DNA of 64,000 nt. Source: Ancylostoma caninum (taxonomy: Eukaryota > Nematoda > Chromadorea > Rhabditida > Ancylostomatidae). The notes under the pieces are model-generated. The model had not been told where the DNA came from, searched no databases, and saw only the letters and a list, made by a program, of their open reading frames with translations. Where the stretch lies: contig JBAJFG010000611.1 of the NCBI GenBank assembly GCA_037903475.1, positions 3,596,001 through 3,660,000 of the forward strand. The letters run 5' to 3'. How positions within the stretch are numbered: position 1 is the first letter of the stretch; each line of letters opens with the position of its first letter. Position numbers and translations under genes: made by a program. Shown piece by piece: positions 46,137 to 57,200 of this stretch.

Positions 46137-47680
46137 GTGTCAACATCGATCGAATTACTAGCACCCCTGATCTCGGAAATGCCAGCAGCAGGCAAGCCGG
46201 TGTCTAAATTCAGTGACGCTTTCCAAAAAAGAAGCACAGCTTACGTTAATGAAGGACGTCTGACCTCACACGCAGTTTCACGTATGAATGAGGAGGTAAG
46301 CAGAATTGATGTGCAATTTCAGTCAGGACTTTCTTTTCATATAGCCGCTGAAGTTGCTTCGTTCTCAGCAGGTCGTGATGAACGATGGAAATGCGGTCAT
46401 CAGTTTCCCAAAGAAATATTTGTACAAGTTTTCATCTGAATTGGGATGGTCTCTGAGGGGTAGATGTAGCTGGCGGATGCTCGAAAGCAACGCTCGACCT
46501 ACATTTTTTGCCTATGATGGGGTCAATGGACTGAAAACTTCGCTTTTATTTTTTTTTTGATTTTCATAGTTCAGTCTCTACAAATAGGGGAAGATGAAGT
46601 GTGACATGAATGATGATGAGGCTAATAGCGACTCCGACATTGACTGGATCCGGTCGGGCCGTCATAGAAATCAGCAATCACCAGATACTATGATGGTTTG
46701 GTGGTGTTTGATAGAAACTATTTTGACAGTTCCATACGGGATGGTTTAGAAAGAATCCCTTTCTTTCCACAAACTGTCACTCCAAAAGCGCTTTCAGATG
46801 TTAGAAAGGTAAGAAGAACAGACGAAGAGCACATCTGACAGTACCTCCTAGTGGAAGAAGAGTCGCTGCTGGGGTTATTCCTATTTTGTCCCGAATGCGC
46901 CAGAGGTTGACAAAAGTTGAGCTGACGCTTGTTAGGACCACTTCAGTAATTCGCTTCCTCCGTCCATCGTGCTCATTATGAGCGCTACACGTCCACATAC
47001 GGGAGAGACAGGAACGAGCGGCTCTCCACCGCGGCAAAAAAATTTCAAAGGCAACTTGGAGGCTTGTATGTCCTTGAACAGGACGAGCTTCACTCTATAG
47101 TGACTAGTCTTCAGCTATCATTTCCACCCACTCCCTCTTTGGAGACACACGGATTCAGCAGTTGAAATGTTCTGCGGAACAGGTCGTGTCCCTTTCCAGC
47201 AACACGCTCTTCTGCAGGATATTTTCTATGACTAACCCTGCTATAGCAGATGTTTTCAGCCAAAGTAATGGAAGTTTTGCTCACTCCGTACGAGGTTTGC
47301 GCATCGTCCTATGTTAGTTTCTTTATTTTTTTCTGCTAATTGATCAGACACGTTCAAAGGCGATAAGGCGCTTCTCTCAGCAGCGAATGGTGCCTATGAT
47401 AGCAGGTGGTACTCTGCTATAATCGGAAACGTCGTCCTCACTGACAATTTGACTAAGCTCATCCTACGAACGGAAACTTTGCGTCGCTCTGATAACGCTG
47501 GATATCATCAGCAAGCTGAATATCTCATCTCATTCTCATGTTTCTAGGGCTTCACAGTCGCGTCTATCACGACAGATCGGAGTAGATATGTGGGAAAGCT
47601 TCTGAGGGCTATGGAAAGGGAGGTTGGTGCTATCCTATGGTGTACTACTACGGCGAATGGCATCGGGTGAAGTTGCTTTT
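46137..47680 (+). pseudogene. Possible decayed transposase gene (Kolobok/THAP-like?)
   Basis: Coding-like pieces lie in order. They are MSTSIELLAPLISEMPAAGK ending near GTAAGC at 46297, then VVMNDGNAVISFPKKYLYKF after a TCTCAG acceptor, an acidic MNDDEANSDSDIDWIRSG (about 46600), RRVAAGVIPILSRMRQRLTK (about 46855), ALLSAANGAYDSRWYSAIIG (about 47370), and GFTVASITTDRSRYVGKLLR (about 47550). The last resembles the I-TDR---I-K-LR block of certain eukaryotic DNA transposases, where it precedes a D-WH motif not seen here. Stops interrupt the series. Assignment is tentative. Confidence 0.35.
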
Positions 47681-47820
47681 GAACGAACTCCTGAGGGTGA
47701 CCGGGTAGTATTCAATTTGCTAAAAAGAACAAGAACTATGAAAATAGGCTTTAAAAGTGCGCAACTGCGGACCTATATCGTGGTCAATTGAAAGTGTGAA
47801 GTCGTAGTGTTGGAACGCTA

Positions 47821-48090
47821 CAGTGGACGTCAGTGACGGTGGCTCATCCAGGGCTTCGAAAAGAAGGCCGCGCAACCCCGCCGCGCGCATCGGAATCGTT
47901 GTCGTCTGCCGCCGAGATGCTATTCCTAGGCGCTTTTCTTCCCGATTCGGTCGAAAATCTATAAAACGGGTAGAAAAGCTGCTAGAAATAGCATAACAGC
48001 GGCAGAATACATCGGCTATGGCGCGCGCGGAGCAGTTGCGCGGCGTCCTTCCCGAGGCCGCGGATGGGCCGCCTCCATTGACGCTCACTG
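47821..48090. mobile_element. GC-rich MITE with TACAGTG ends
   Basis: TA-CAGTGGACGTCAGTGACGG at the left mirrors the right end TGACGCTCACTG-TA. The arms extend inward (GGCTCATCC-GGGCTTCG / CGAGGCCGCGGATGGGCC). The TA flanks and CAGTG ends fit Tc1/mariner-derived MITEs. The 122-codon minus ORF over it is repeat. Relatives: 40605-40671 and 55827-56089. Confidence 0.75.
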
Positions 48091-49039
48091 TATATGTAGC
48101 CGTGGGAGCTCAAAATCAACAGAACATTCCTCGCATTTTCAAAACTTGTTTCATGTATGTCAGAGATCTACATCTTTTCTTCACAACTACAGCAAAAACA
48201 TCTTGTAACGGTCATACTTGTATTTATCTAAGTAAATGTTGAAGTCCGGAGGATATCACAGGCCCTTACAACTGCTGCTCTCATGACAGTGTGGATGGGC
48301 CTCGCCCGGAGACATTTCCTCCGGACAGCAATGCACCTAACAATTTCTGTGAGGTACTGTTGGCAAAATCTTTCCAGAGAAAGTTAAGCAATGCGATTCC
48401 GTATGGAGGTACGTCTACATGTGAAACTAAATAATCGGCTCTGGATCGGCTCTTCTGATGCAATTAGATACGTCAGTTGGCGTCAATATTCAAACAGAAA
48501 TTTCGCTTCGGTTATACTTCTTTCACATTTTTAGTCCAGTGGCTACCTGTCATCTTTATGCGGAATTGATCACCATGCATCTCGACACTTTATGCATGGC
48601 GGCTATAACAGGTAAATGAATGTGGTCAGAGTGTTGGAGATCCAGCGGAAGTGCATCAGCAGAAATTCCAAGGTTGTATTCAAGAGTTCTGTTACGCAAA
48701 GTTTTCCTGTTTATTCAACCAACGTGTGTGTTCTCTATTACATAGCAGGGAAAAGTATTGGCTTACGAGGAAGCTTGAACATTTGCTGGAAACATCACAA
48801 CCGCATACTCGTTCATCCTTTCTAAAAATTAATGCTGTTCCTCCCCTACGGCACACTGTTATCGGAACGAACAAGTTGACTGCGGTATGGCAGCAGCGTT
48901 GAACATCGGCCCATGTTTTGCTGTAACTCTAAAAGTGAGCAGTACCATCGTAGAGAAGGCTCCTTGTGGCGTTCACCAGTTCGCCCACCTGCTACGTTAG
49001 CGATTACAAAATGGACCGACAGTACTTGATCTGCAGTCG

Positions 49040-50870
49040 ACAATCATTGCCTCAATGCCTCAAGAGGGATCAGACTTCCAAAACCAGCTCCGGAAGTTGA
49101 GTCTAGACTTGCCCATCTTGAGCTTGCTGTGCACCGAATATATATGAGTGAAACCACAAAGACCTATCGCTCCAACTTGACCGCTAGTGAACGTAGAGGC
49201 ATCGCGAAGCTTATTCGACCCAAAGACAGTCTACGATACACTTGGAGACAAATGTGGCTCCTTTGTTGTGATGCCACAGTCGATGGACAAGATGATCACT
49301 GAAAATGTTCTCGCGGATTCCACGACATATGCAGAAACACTGTGTTTGTCACGGCGAGAAAGTAAAACGAGCGATAATGACTGCAGTGAAGCCAGAACTC
49401 GGCGTAACTGTTGCAAAGCGACTTTTGGACCTCCACCCGATTGTGCCCACATTTTACAATTTGGTGAAAACGCACAAGCTTCCTGCATCGACTGATCCGG
49501 TGACGCTGCCTGGGGATGGAATCAGAACGCGCCCCATAATTTCATCTTGTGGAGGGCCGTCTGATAGACTCAGTTGGCTGCTTGTCAAGATTTTATCGAA
49601 ATTGCTTCAGTTCGTTGGAGCTCATATTGTAAACGTGGACTCCTTTTTGGCTTCCCTACCCCGGTGCCAAATACCATCAACGACATGTTATGCAAGTTTT
49701 GACGTCATGTCCCTATACACTAACGTTGATAATAATAAAGCTGTGGATGCCGTCGTCTACCTATACGAAGAACACCAAAGCCAGATACCGAACATGGGTT
49801 TAGACGCAGATGACATCAGAGTGATGTTGAAGGCTACGCTCGGTTGCAACGTCTTCTGTTTCAGTAACAAAATCTTTGAACAGAGACGTGGCTTGGCGAT
49901 GGGAAACAGGATTGCACCGTTGATGGCCATAATTTCTTGACCACATAGAACGGATATCATTAACTTCTGAGATGTTGCTGTATGAGCGCTATATTGACGA
50001 CGTTTTCGTAGTCGGACATACTGAGGAAGAAGTTAGAGGAACACTAAAGCGCTTGAATGCTTTAGACAACAACGTGTCCTTTACACTAGAGAAACCAGAA
50101 GAAGATGGATTTCTACCGTTTCTAAATACCAAGATTAGAGTAGTGGAAGGTTACACGGAGTGCTTGTGGTATAAGAAACCGGCCTCTCGAAACATTCTGG
50201 TACACACTCGAAGCGCACACCCAATTTTCATGAAGGCAAATTGGTGCAGAAGTTCCTCAAGACAAAGGCCAAGATATGCACGACCAAGGACACAACAGTT
50301 GATGATGATGTCGCTCGCATACTTGAACAGAATGGTTACCGTGCGGAATCTTCAAGAATTTGGCTCCCGTACTCAACTATGGATGGGATGACACTTCCCC
50401 TTCCATATCTGGGAGAGAGTTCAGCACGAAAACTAAAGCAAGCCTTGAAAAAATCCCGGTTGCCACTTCGACTTGTGTTCTGCCCACCACCGACCCTAAA
50501 AGACCTACTCACCTCCACTCGCATTTACGAAAGCAGGTGCCATGAGATGAATTGCCGATATTGCTCTCAAGAGAAGATATGCGAATTCAGAGGCACTGTG
50601 TATATGATCACATGCAGTGGTTATGGCGAAAAATATACTGGTGAGACGGTGAGACCACTGCGGAGACGTTTGGACGAACACAGAAGAGCGCTGTCACAAC
50701 CTGCTTCCTACCCAAAGGAAAGTTTTTCACGGCACCGGACCCTAAGACACACGAATGAGCAACCAAGGACTTTGGAGAGAGAAATAATGGAAGCTAGAGA
50801 AATCAGAAGACATGAGTCAGAGATTAACAACAAGGACGAGTTAAGGGAAATATTAAGATTAATCTCTTGA
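49040..50870 (+). pseudogene. Penelope-like retroelement, recent but frameshifted
   Basis: The coding region can be followed continuously in three frames with only about four frame changes. In order: N-terminal LPKPAPEVESRLAHLELAVH (49070 on), DKCGSFVVMPQ (about 49245), NLVKTHKLPAS (49460), RTRPIISSCGGPSDRLS (49526), ASFDVMSLYTNV (49692), RRGLAMGNRIAPLMAI (49885), the catalytic YERYIDDVFVVG (49981), FLNTKIRV and LWYKKPASRNILVHTRSAHP. Then comes the Penelope linker with Cys residues CHEMNCRYC (about 50541) and a GIY-YIG endonuclease with VYMITCSGYGEKYTGET and RRRLDEHRRAL, stop at 50870. RT copies the RNA and the nuclease primes integration. The RT active site is intact; the frameshifts (near 49210, 49330, 49935, 50240) argue this copy is not functional. 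Confidence 0.9.
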
Positions 50871-51240
50871 TTATCATTCCTCGACCATTCAAGGAGCTCT
50901 GGTTCTGATACTCCCCACTCTACTGCTGAGAACGAAAGTAGTGAGGTCCTTCTATGCAGCGTACTCTTGTCTATCCTCCATAGTGAGAATCTTCTGTATA
51001 GGTTTGCGTACCGTGTTGGTAGAGTCATCTTCAACGTCTTGCCGAATGGTATTATTGCTAACTAGATTGTTGTATCTGATGTTGTTGTATATGTTCTTAA
51101 TATCAAGGTCTAACGAAGGCTTTAAAAGCCGAAAGCTAACAAAAAGACTAAAGGCATCGAAAAGAGTCTCAACAACTCAAGAAAACAAAACTTCAAATGA
51201 GGCTCAGAGACAGAACAATATTAGAATGAAAGAATAATTT
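50871..51240 (+). repeat. PLE 3' tail
   Basis: It continues directly from the PLE stop and includes GGCTTTAAAAGCCGAAAGCT near 51118-51137, a segment type commonly found behind PLE coding regions and partly shared with about 18837. Its end is not defined. Confidence 0.45.
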
Positions 51241-51529
51241 TCTCTGAAGCTCGATATCGATGGTGCCTTTCTAGTTTCCACCCACGCTAGCCTGCTCAGG
51301 GACAATTCCATATGCGCTCCTGACATCTGCATGGCGCAAAGCGCGACCGTCAAGGGGTGCCCAAACATACGCGTGCCAGCAGAACCATGTCTTCATGGTT
51401 TTCCCGGGCTTTTTTTCTTTCAATTTCAATGGAGAATATTATACACAGTCCGCAGTGATGCTTCATGACATGATACCGATGAATTTGTCAGTAACCTGAG
51501 TAGGAGTTTCAGACATCCCAACACTCTCC

Positions 51530-51735
51530 CTGGCGGGAAGGTAGTTGAAGGTGGAGGGAAGGGAGGGGAGGGGGGCACTATTGGTCTTAGGCTTCACCTT
51601 GAAAGCTTACTGCTAACCCTAATCCTAACCCTATGCTTAATCACAGTTTTAACCCTAAGCCTAAGGCTAGCTTGAGCCTAAGTATGAGTGCCCCCCCCCC
51701 CCCTCCCCAACTCCCTTTTGCCCCACTCCCTCACT
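51530..51735. repeat. Palindrome with telomere-like CCTAA/TTAGG core
   Basis: GGGAGGGGAGGGGGGCACTA at the left is mirrored by AGTGCCCCCC...CTCCCC at the right. The core holds GTCTTAGGCTT, CTAACCCTAATCCTAACCC, TTTTAACCCTAAGCCTAAGG and GAGCCTAAG. The nematode telomere unit is TTAGGC (GCCTAA on the other strand). GCCTAA occurs twice here, together with CCCTAA variants. It is short and degenerate, so an interstitial telomere-like relic or a MITE that happens to contain such motifs are both possible. Confidence 0.6.
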
Positions 51736-51739
51736 TGTT

Positions 51740-53480
51740 GTTTCAACTCAACATCGGGGCTAGGTAATAGCACTACCCTACGCAAATGAGCACAATTCTA
51801 TTTTGTTCCGTAGCCCCATCTATTAGAATCTAACAAAAGCTGCCTGCTATTTTTGCCTAGGGGTATTCAAAGTGTTCTAATAGAGGTTTGCAAATGTCCG
51901 TCTATAATTTCGGAGCTTATGATCCCGCTAAAATTCAGGTGTGGAACATGCTTTATGGCGTAGCTTCAGGAATGTAAAATCGAACGACTTACAACGTCTC
52001 ATACCTGAGCCAACCACTAGCATGGGCCTACATAACGCATAGCTACTGCGCATACGGGATTTCTTTCTGCACTTAAGGTTCCTGGTTTTATAAGCGTCCT
52101 ATGTAGTCTAATTTGAATAAGGGTATGATACACCACAGAGTATAGCGTAACATCTACTCATTACTTCAGGAAATGTCTCAAAAAGGTGAAGCCACTGGTT
52201 TAATATAATTTCTGCAGAAGTCTTACTACCTTTGCATGTACCGGAAATCTCCGAAAATGTGCCAGGCGTCGCTATTAGCGGATGTGTCACAATGGATTAA
52301 CAGGCTTTGCAGCTCAATCTGAGAAAACAAGCGATCTCTCAGTTACCTTCTTGTTGATTTCCAAGGTTAGAAGCGGTCTAAAATCACAATTGCTTCGCAC
52401 ATTCACATGCGTTCCCTTTTTTTGTAGAACATTCCTCCATGTGTTTATTTTCCTCACATCTTGATCATCTATCCGCATCAATAGATTTTGATGCAAACAC
52501 ATGCATATCAAATTACTTGCACTCTGTGCCTGCTACTCCTAACCATAAGGACAGTGTAATGAATTAACAATTGGAAGCAACTGTTACATCCTGTCCATCA
52601 GCTGTCCAGACGAAACGTTTGTGCGCGAGTACTATTCGTGTTCGTCTCAGTCATTAGTGTCCCTGCGGTGTCACGTCTTGACTTATGTTCTGGACATCAA
52701 TGTTTACTCCAGGAAATCTTTCCGATTTAACTTTGAGAAATGTAGCAAATTCTATTTATTTAACCTCTTCATGAAGAAGTGACACATTACATCCGTTACG
52801 GAAACAAATGAAAGGTAATAGTTTCATCTTATACTGAATAGACCTTAAAAACAATTGTTTTGTTGTACCGATCATTCTTTGTCGATCCACCAACATTCGG
52901 GCTCATTTCCACCTCATTCGGTGGCCTCACGTCGTCAATGTGTAATCGCGCATCCACGAAACGGCACACATGAATATGTATAAGCTCTGAGAGTCACTTT
53001 ATCCCGCAACTAGAACTTCATACTCTCGTAAGATTTTCTCTCGTCGTGTTCAAAACCAAAACGTTCTTCAGAATCAAAAGCAGTAGCGTCCCCATTAACA
53101 TAATCTGCTTTCTGGCAGTTCCTCTGAATAAGCTAACCTTTTAGCTATCGAGCTTCTTTAAAACGCCTTCCCTCATCTGCCATGTTTTGTGTACTTCCTT
53201 GGTTAATGCTATTACTACACAGTTTTCCATTAATCTTCGAAATTTCATCCGAGTTAATCTGTGTGTATCCTAGCCATTAACTAACATCTCCTCATGTAGT
53301 CAGAGAGATCTTCAACCTTATTATAATAAGAGTCCAATTTTAATGATATAGCAGTGATCTCATTTTTTACTGATAATTAGTGCATTTTTTCTTTTTCTTT
53401 TTTTTTTGTTGATTTTGTTTGCTCGAGAATCTGGAATGATTAACGAAATATGTAGTGTTCGTTAAATTCGTTGCAGTCTA
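51740..53480. other. No gene seen
   Basis: Short frames only, with no phase-linked exons recognised. Ends in a T-rich stretch before the tetranucleotide repeat. Confidence 0.4.
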
Positions 53481-53489
53481 ACCATTCAC

Positions 53490-53735
53490 TCATCCATGCA
53501 TGCATGCATTCATTCATTCATTCATCCACTCATTCATTCATTCATTCATTCATTCATTCATTCATTCATTCATTCATTCCATTCCATTCCATTCCATTCA
53601 TTCATTCACTCATTCATTCATTCATTCATTCATTCATTCATTCATTCATTCATTCATTCATTCCATTCCATTCATTCACTCATTCATTCGTTCATTTATT
53701 TGCTCATTCGTTCGCTCGCCCATTCATCCATACTT
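53490..53735. repeat. (ATTC)n tetranucleotide microsatellite
   Basis: Roughly 55-60 ATTC/CATT units, with CCATT variants. Three plus frames stay open across it and read as HSFI repeats; none is a gene. Confidence 0.97.
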
Positions 53736-54223
53736 CCCCTCTACCCCATTCCTTGCACGTACGAGTTTCCCTGGGGAATGTAATGAGCTGCGCTTTCTCC
53801 CAAGCTCTCCTATTTTATCATTTTCTGACGTGCTTTTTGATACTGTGGCATATGTCTTGCAAACCGCTGTGATGTCCACATTTCATAAGGATAATAATAG
53901 AGCGCTACGCTACCTTCAAGTAAGCTAAAGCTCTCAACAAGTAGAGCCTTGTAAAAATGTGACAGAAACCGTGAGCCATGGGTATTCTTCCCAAGCATTT
54001 GCTAGAACATAACGAGTTCTGTTATGTTAGTTATCGTACTATTTTTGGTAAAACTCATCACTCTTTTTGACACTGTGTTGCAAGTTCAGAGTTTGCCTTG
54101 CCTAAGCATGCATCTGAATTTGAAGATGCTCTCTTGTTATGTCCCGTTCTTGAATATGTTCTATAACACGTGCATTGTCGATGACATCATATTATATTGT
54201 CATCGACTTCAACGCTTCCAGTT

Positions 54224-57200
54224 ATGTCACGGCTTTATGAAGATACTCAAGATTTTGTACCCGATCCACATTACAATGGCGACTATGCCTCGTGTTCAGT
54301 TAATAGACAAAGCTGCAATGGGCTGATGAAACGCCAAACCGTCTCATACACTCAGGTGAATTCGACTCGAATCAGCTGAAATTTCGATTTTCGAAATTTT
54401 CCTTTTTCGAATATATTCGGAAGTTCGAATGTTCGAAAAGACCGATTTTCGAATATATTCGAAATTCAAACATCGAAAAAGTCAACTCTGGAATATATTC
54501 GATTATCCGAATGTTAGAATTTTTTTTCAAAAATGTGCAAATATAATGCCCAACTAAAAATGAAAGGCACTGTATCTAGATCGAGGTTCTTTATTGTCAT
54601 GTTCCAGGATCACTATGCTCGTCCTCACACACAGGTGGCGTCCACACACTCTTTTGCAATGGAGGTGAGTTAGCGATTACGTTTATTAGGGTGTAAAATT
54701 ATAAATGCAAGCACACGTTTTCCTCTCTATCACAGTGTTATTGAAGGCATGTGCTCAACTTTCCAGAATAATCTCTTTCGCATTTATTGGTATATGAGCT
54801 GGTTGGGAAAACTCAGTTTTTGATTTTTTTTTTAAATTTGAAAGGCTGCCAACTAAAGTGGTGTGGTTATGGTGGAAACCCCAATCTAACAAATCCTTCT
54901 ATGTAGTACCTTGGATAACAAGTTTCTTAAAACAAGTTCGACATAGACAGGAGAGGGGCATATTACGAAAGCATTCGCAAAAAATGACCGCAAAAGAGAG
55001 CAACGCCATACAGCTCCAAACATGGTTACCCACGTACCGAAGAAGACGTTGTCTTCATGGTAAAATGTGAGAGGAGTGATCTGATGGGAGCGGCTAAGTC
55101 CCATGCAGACCGTTACGGCACATCTCTTTCTTCAACAATTGGGCCACATAAGTCAGCCAGTTCACCATCATCTTGTCAGAACAACGATTACCAGAAAATG
55201 GTCACAACCTGACCCATACGTGTTCGAAGAAAAATACCCAACAAAAACCTGGAGAAGTAAGTTAGAAGGTCCTGTCTCGGCCGCCACGTAGCCGCGACTC
55301 CCCACTATCAAACCACATGTTACTTCTGGCTAGGAATCTTTCCTCGTGAAGAAAAATTTCAAAGACTGTGAAAAAACTGGCGGTTTGGGTAAGCGGCTGT
55401 TTCGACTCACAGTACAGTAACTTTCCCAGGAGAGGACCTCATTTCCTGCTTGGAGGATGCGGAAGGGTAGTTGAGATTAGCTGTACGTACAATTTTGATT
55501 GAGGAGTTCTGCTATCGTTTTTTAGAACAAAATTTGTTCCGCGCGAAAACGCGCATCCATAGCTTTGCACCCTAATACATTGCGTGCTTGTAAAATCCCG
55601 ATTATTACAAGTTAATCTTGCCGACAAGCTCCAGTTTCAACTTGAGATTGTTGCGTTTTTAGTGGGAAAGCATGAACAGAACGAATTATTTCAGGGACGG
55701 CGTTCAACGAAACATCGACCGCAAATAGACGCTATTTTAAGAGCGTGCCTTGCTGAATTTTTGGCAGTAGGTTTTCCGATTGCATTTCTGGGAATTAGTG
55801 ACTCTAATTGTACTCTAATGACTTCAAAGTGAGCGTCGATGTGCGTACATTTTTCGCGGACTCGAGAAGCTCGCCGCGCGCTTTGCTCGCACTGGAATAA
55901 CCGTCGTGATAGCGAGCCATAGGGTAATCTTAATACCTAGTTTGTTTGCTTTATAGCTGACATTGAGAAAGACGAAATCTCGAGTAGACGTCGATCTGCT
56001 GCTACTGCGGCGATTCCAGCGCGCGCGGCGCGGCCGCACCGCGTTCACAACGTGTCCGCGGAAGGCGCCTCACCATCGACGCCCCACTGAATGTTATACT
56101 GTTGTCATGATCATATTGTGAAAACGCAAACACCTAAACCTGATACGTATATACCAATCCGAGGTTTATAGATCCGTTATTATCGTCAGGATTTTCTCAT
56201 CAGTATTTAATTTCGTTCGTTTTTTTTTTTTTGTGCAAGCATTTAATCTCGAAAATGTCCACGAGATTTTCGTTTGGCCACACCCATTTGCCAAACATGC
56301 GCCTAAATTTTTTTTTGCCCGACCTCATCTCTTCAGAGACACCATCTATCATTGAGTGATGTGTCTTAAATTCAGTGAACATCTCTCAGCGGTTTTTGGA
56401 CGGTTTCTTGAATCTATTTATGATGATTAGATCAACATCGGACCACTCACATTCCTGTTCACACTAATGGTGAATTGGGAGGCAAAATAAGGTGGTTAAG
56501 GTGATGGCAACGGAACATTTTAAGATTCATGATGTATCCCCGCTATCGATGAGAACGAGGTAAAATGATAATTGGATCAAACAATAGATGACGAATTAGA
56601 TCACGGCGCAATCAATACACAAGGCGGGAAAAGCGAAATACAGGGTGGCCTTTACATATGAAGAGAGTGATAAAATGGCATATTGAAAAATCGAGCGGCT
56701 AAAAGTGGATGAAGTGGGTAGGTTAGTCAGTCCCGTTTGTAGGATGCGGCACGCATTTGACACTTCATCTGGGGGGGGGGGGGAGGTGGGAGGAGGAGCC
56801 ATCCGATGTACCAAGTCAGCGCTTCATCCTCCCAGACTACTCCGTTGCCAATTTACCGACCCCCACCTCCACTCTTCTCAAATGGGGTCGAATGCGTGCC
56901 GCATCCCACAAACGGGATTGACTTACCTACCCACTTCATTCACTTTCAGACACTGGCTTGGTTGGCCACGGGTGCCATCAAATTAACGACCGTACCGAAG
57001 ACACCGAGTCTCCTGCCACTACGCCACCCACATGCGTCCACTGAAAAGTTGTGGAAGGAGTTTGGAAAAATGGTCCAGGAATTTCTTTCGTGGACATAAT
57101 TGTTGCAACAATTTGTTTTCGGCTATGCATGCACGTAGGACAATGTTGGAAAATCCCAGTTTTCATCTGCCTTTATTATTTATCTTATTTCGATTTTATT

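Noticed and set aside
51590..51690. True interstitial telomere array
   Set aside because: Too short and irregular, and framed by inverted G/C-rich arms; reported only as telomere-like.
53471..53928. Three long plus-strand frames rich in HSFI repeats
   Set aside because: They are direct translations of the (ATTC)n microsatellite, open in all three frames.
55334..55466. Two extra aquaporin exons (ESFLVKKNFKDCEK; EDLISCLEDAE)
   Set aside because: They have good splice sites and follow exon 2 in phase, but the second ends in phase 2 and no acceptor restores the TM1 frame. The model without them is fully consistent; they may be alternative exons.
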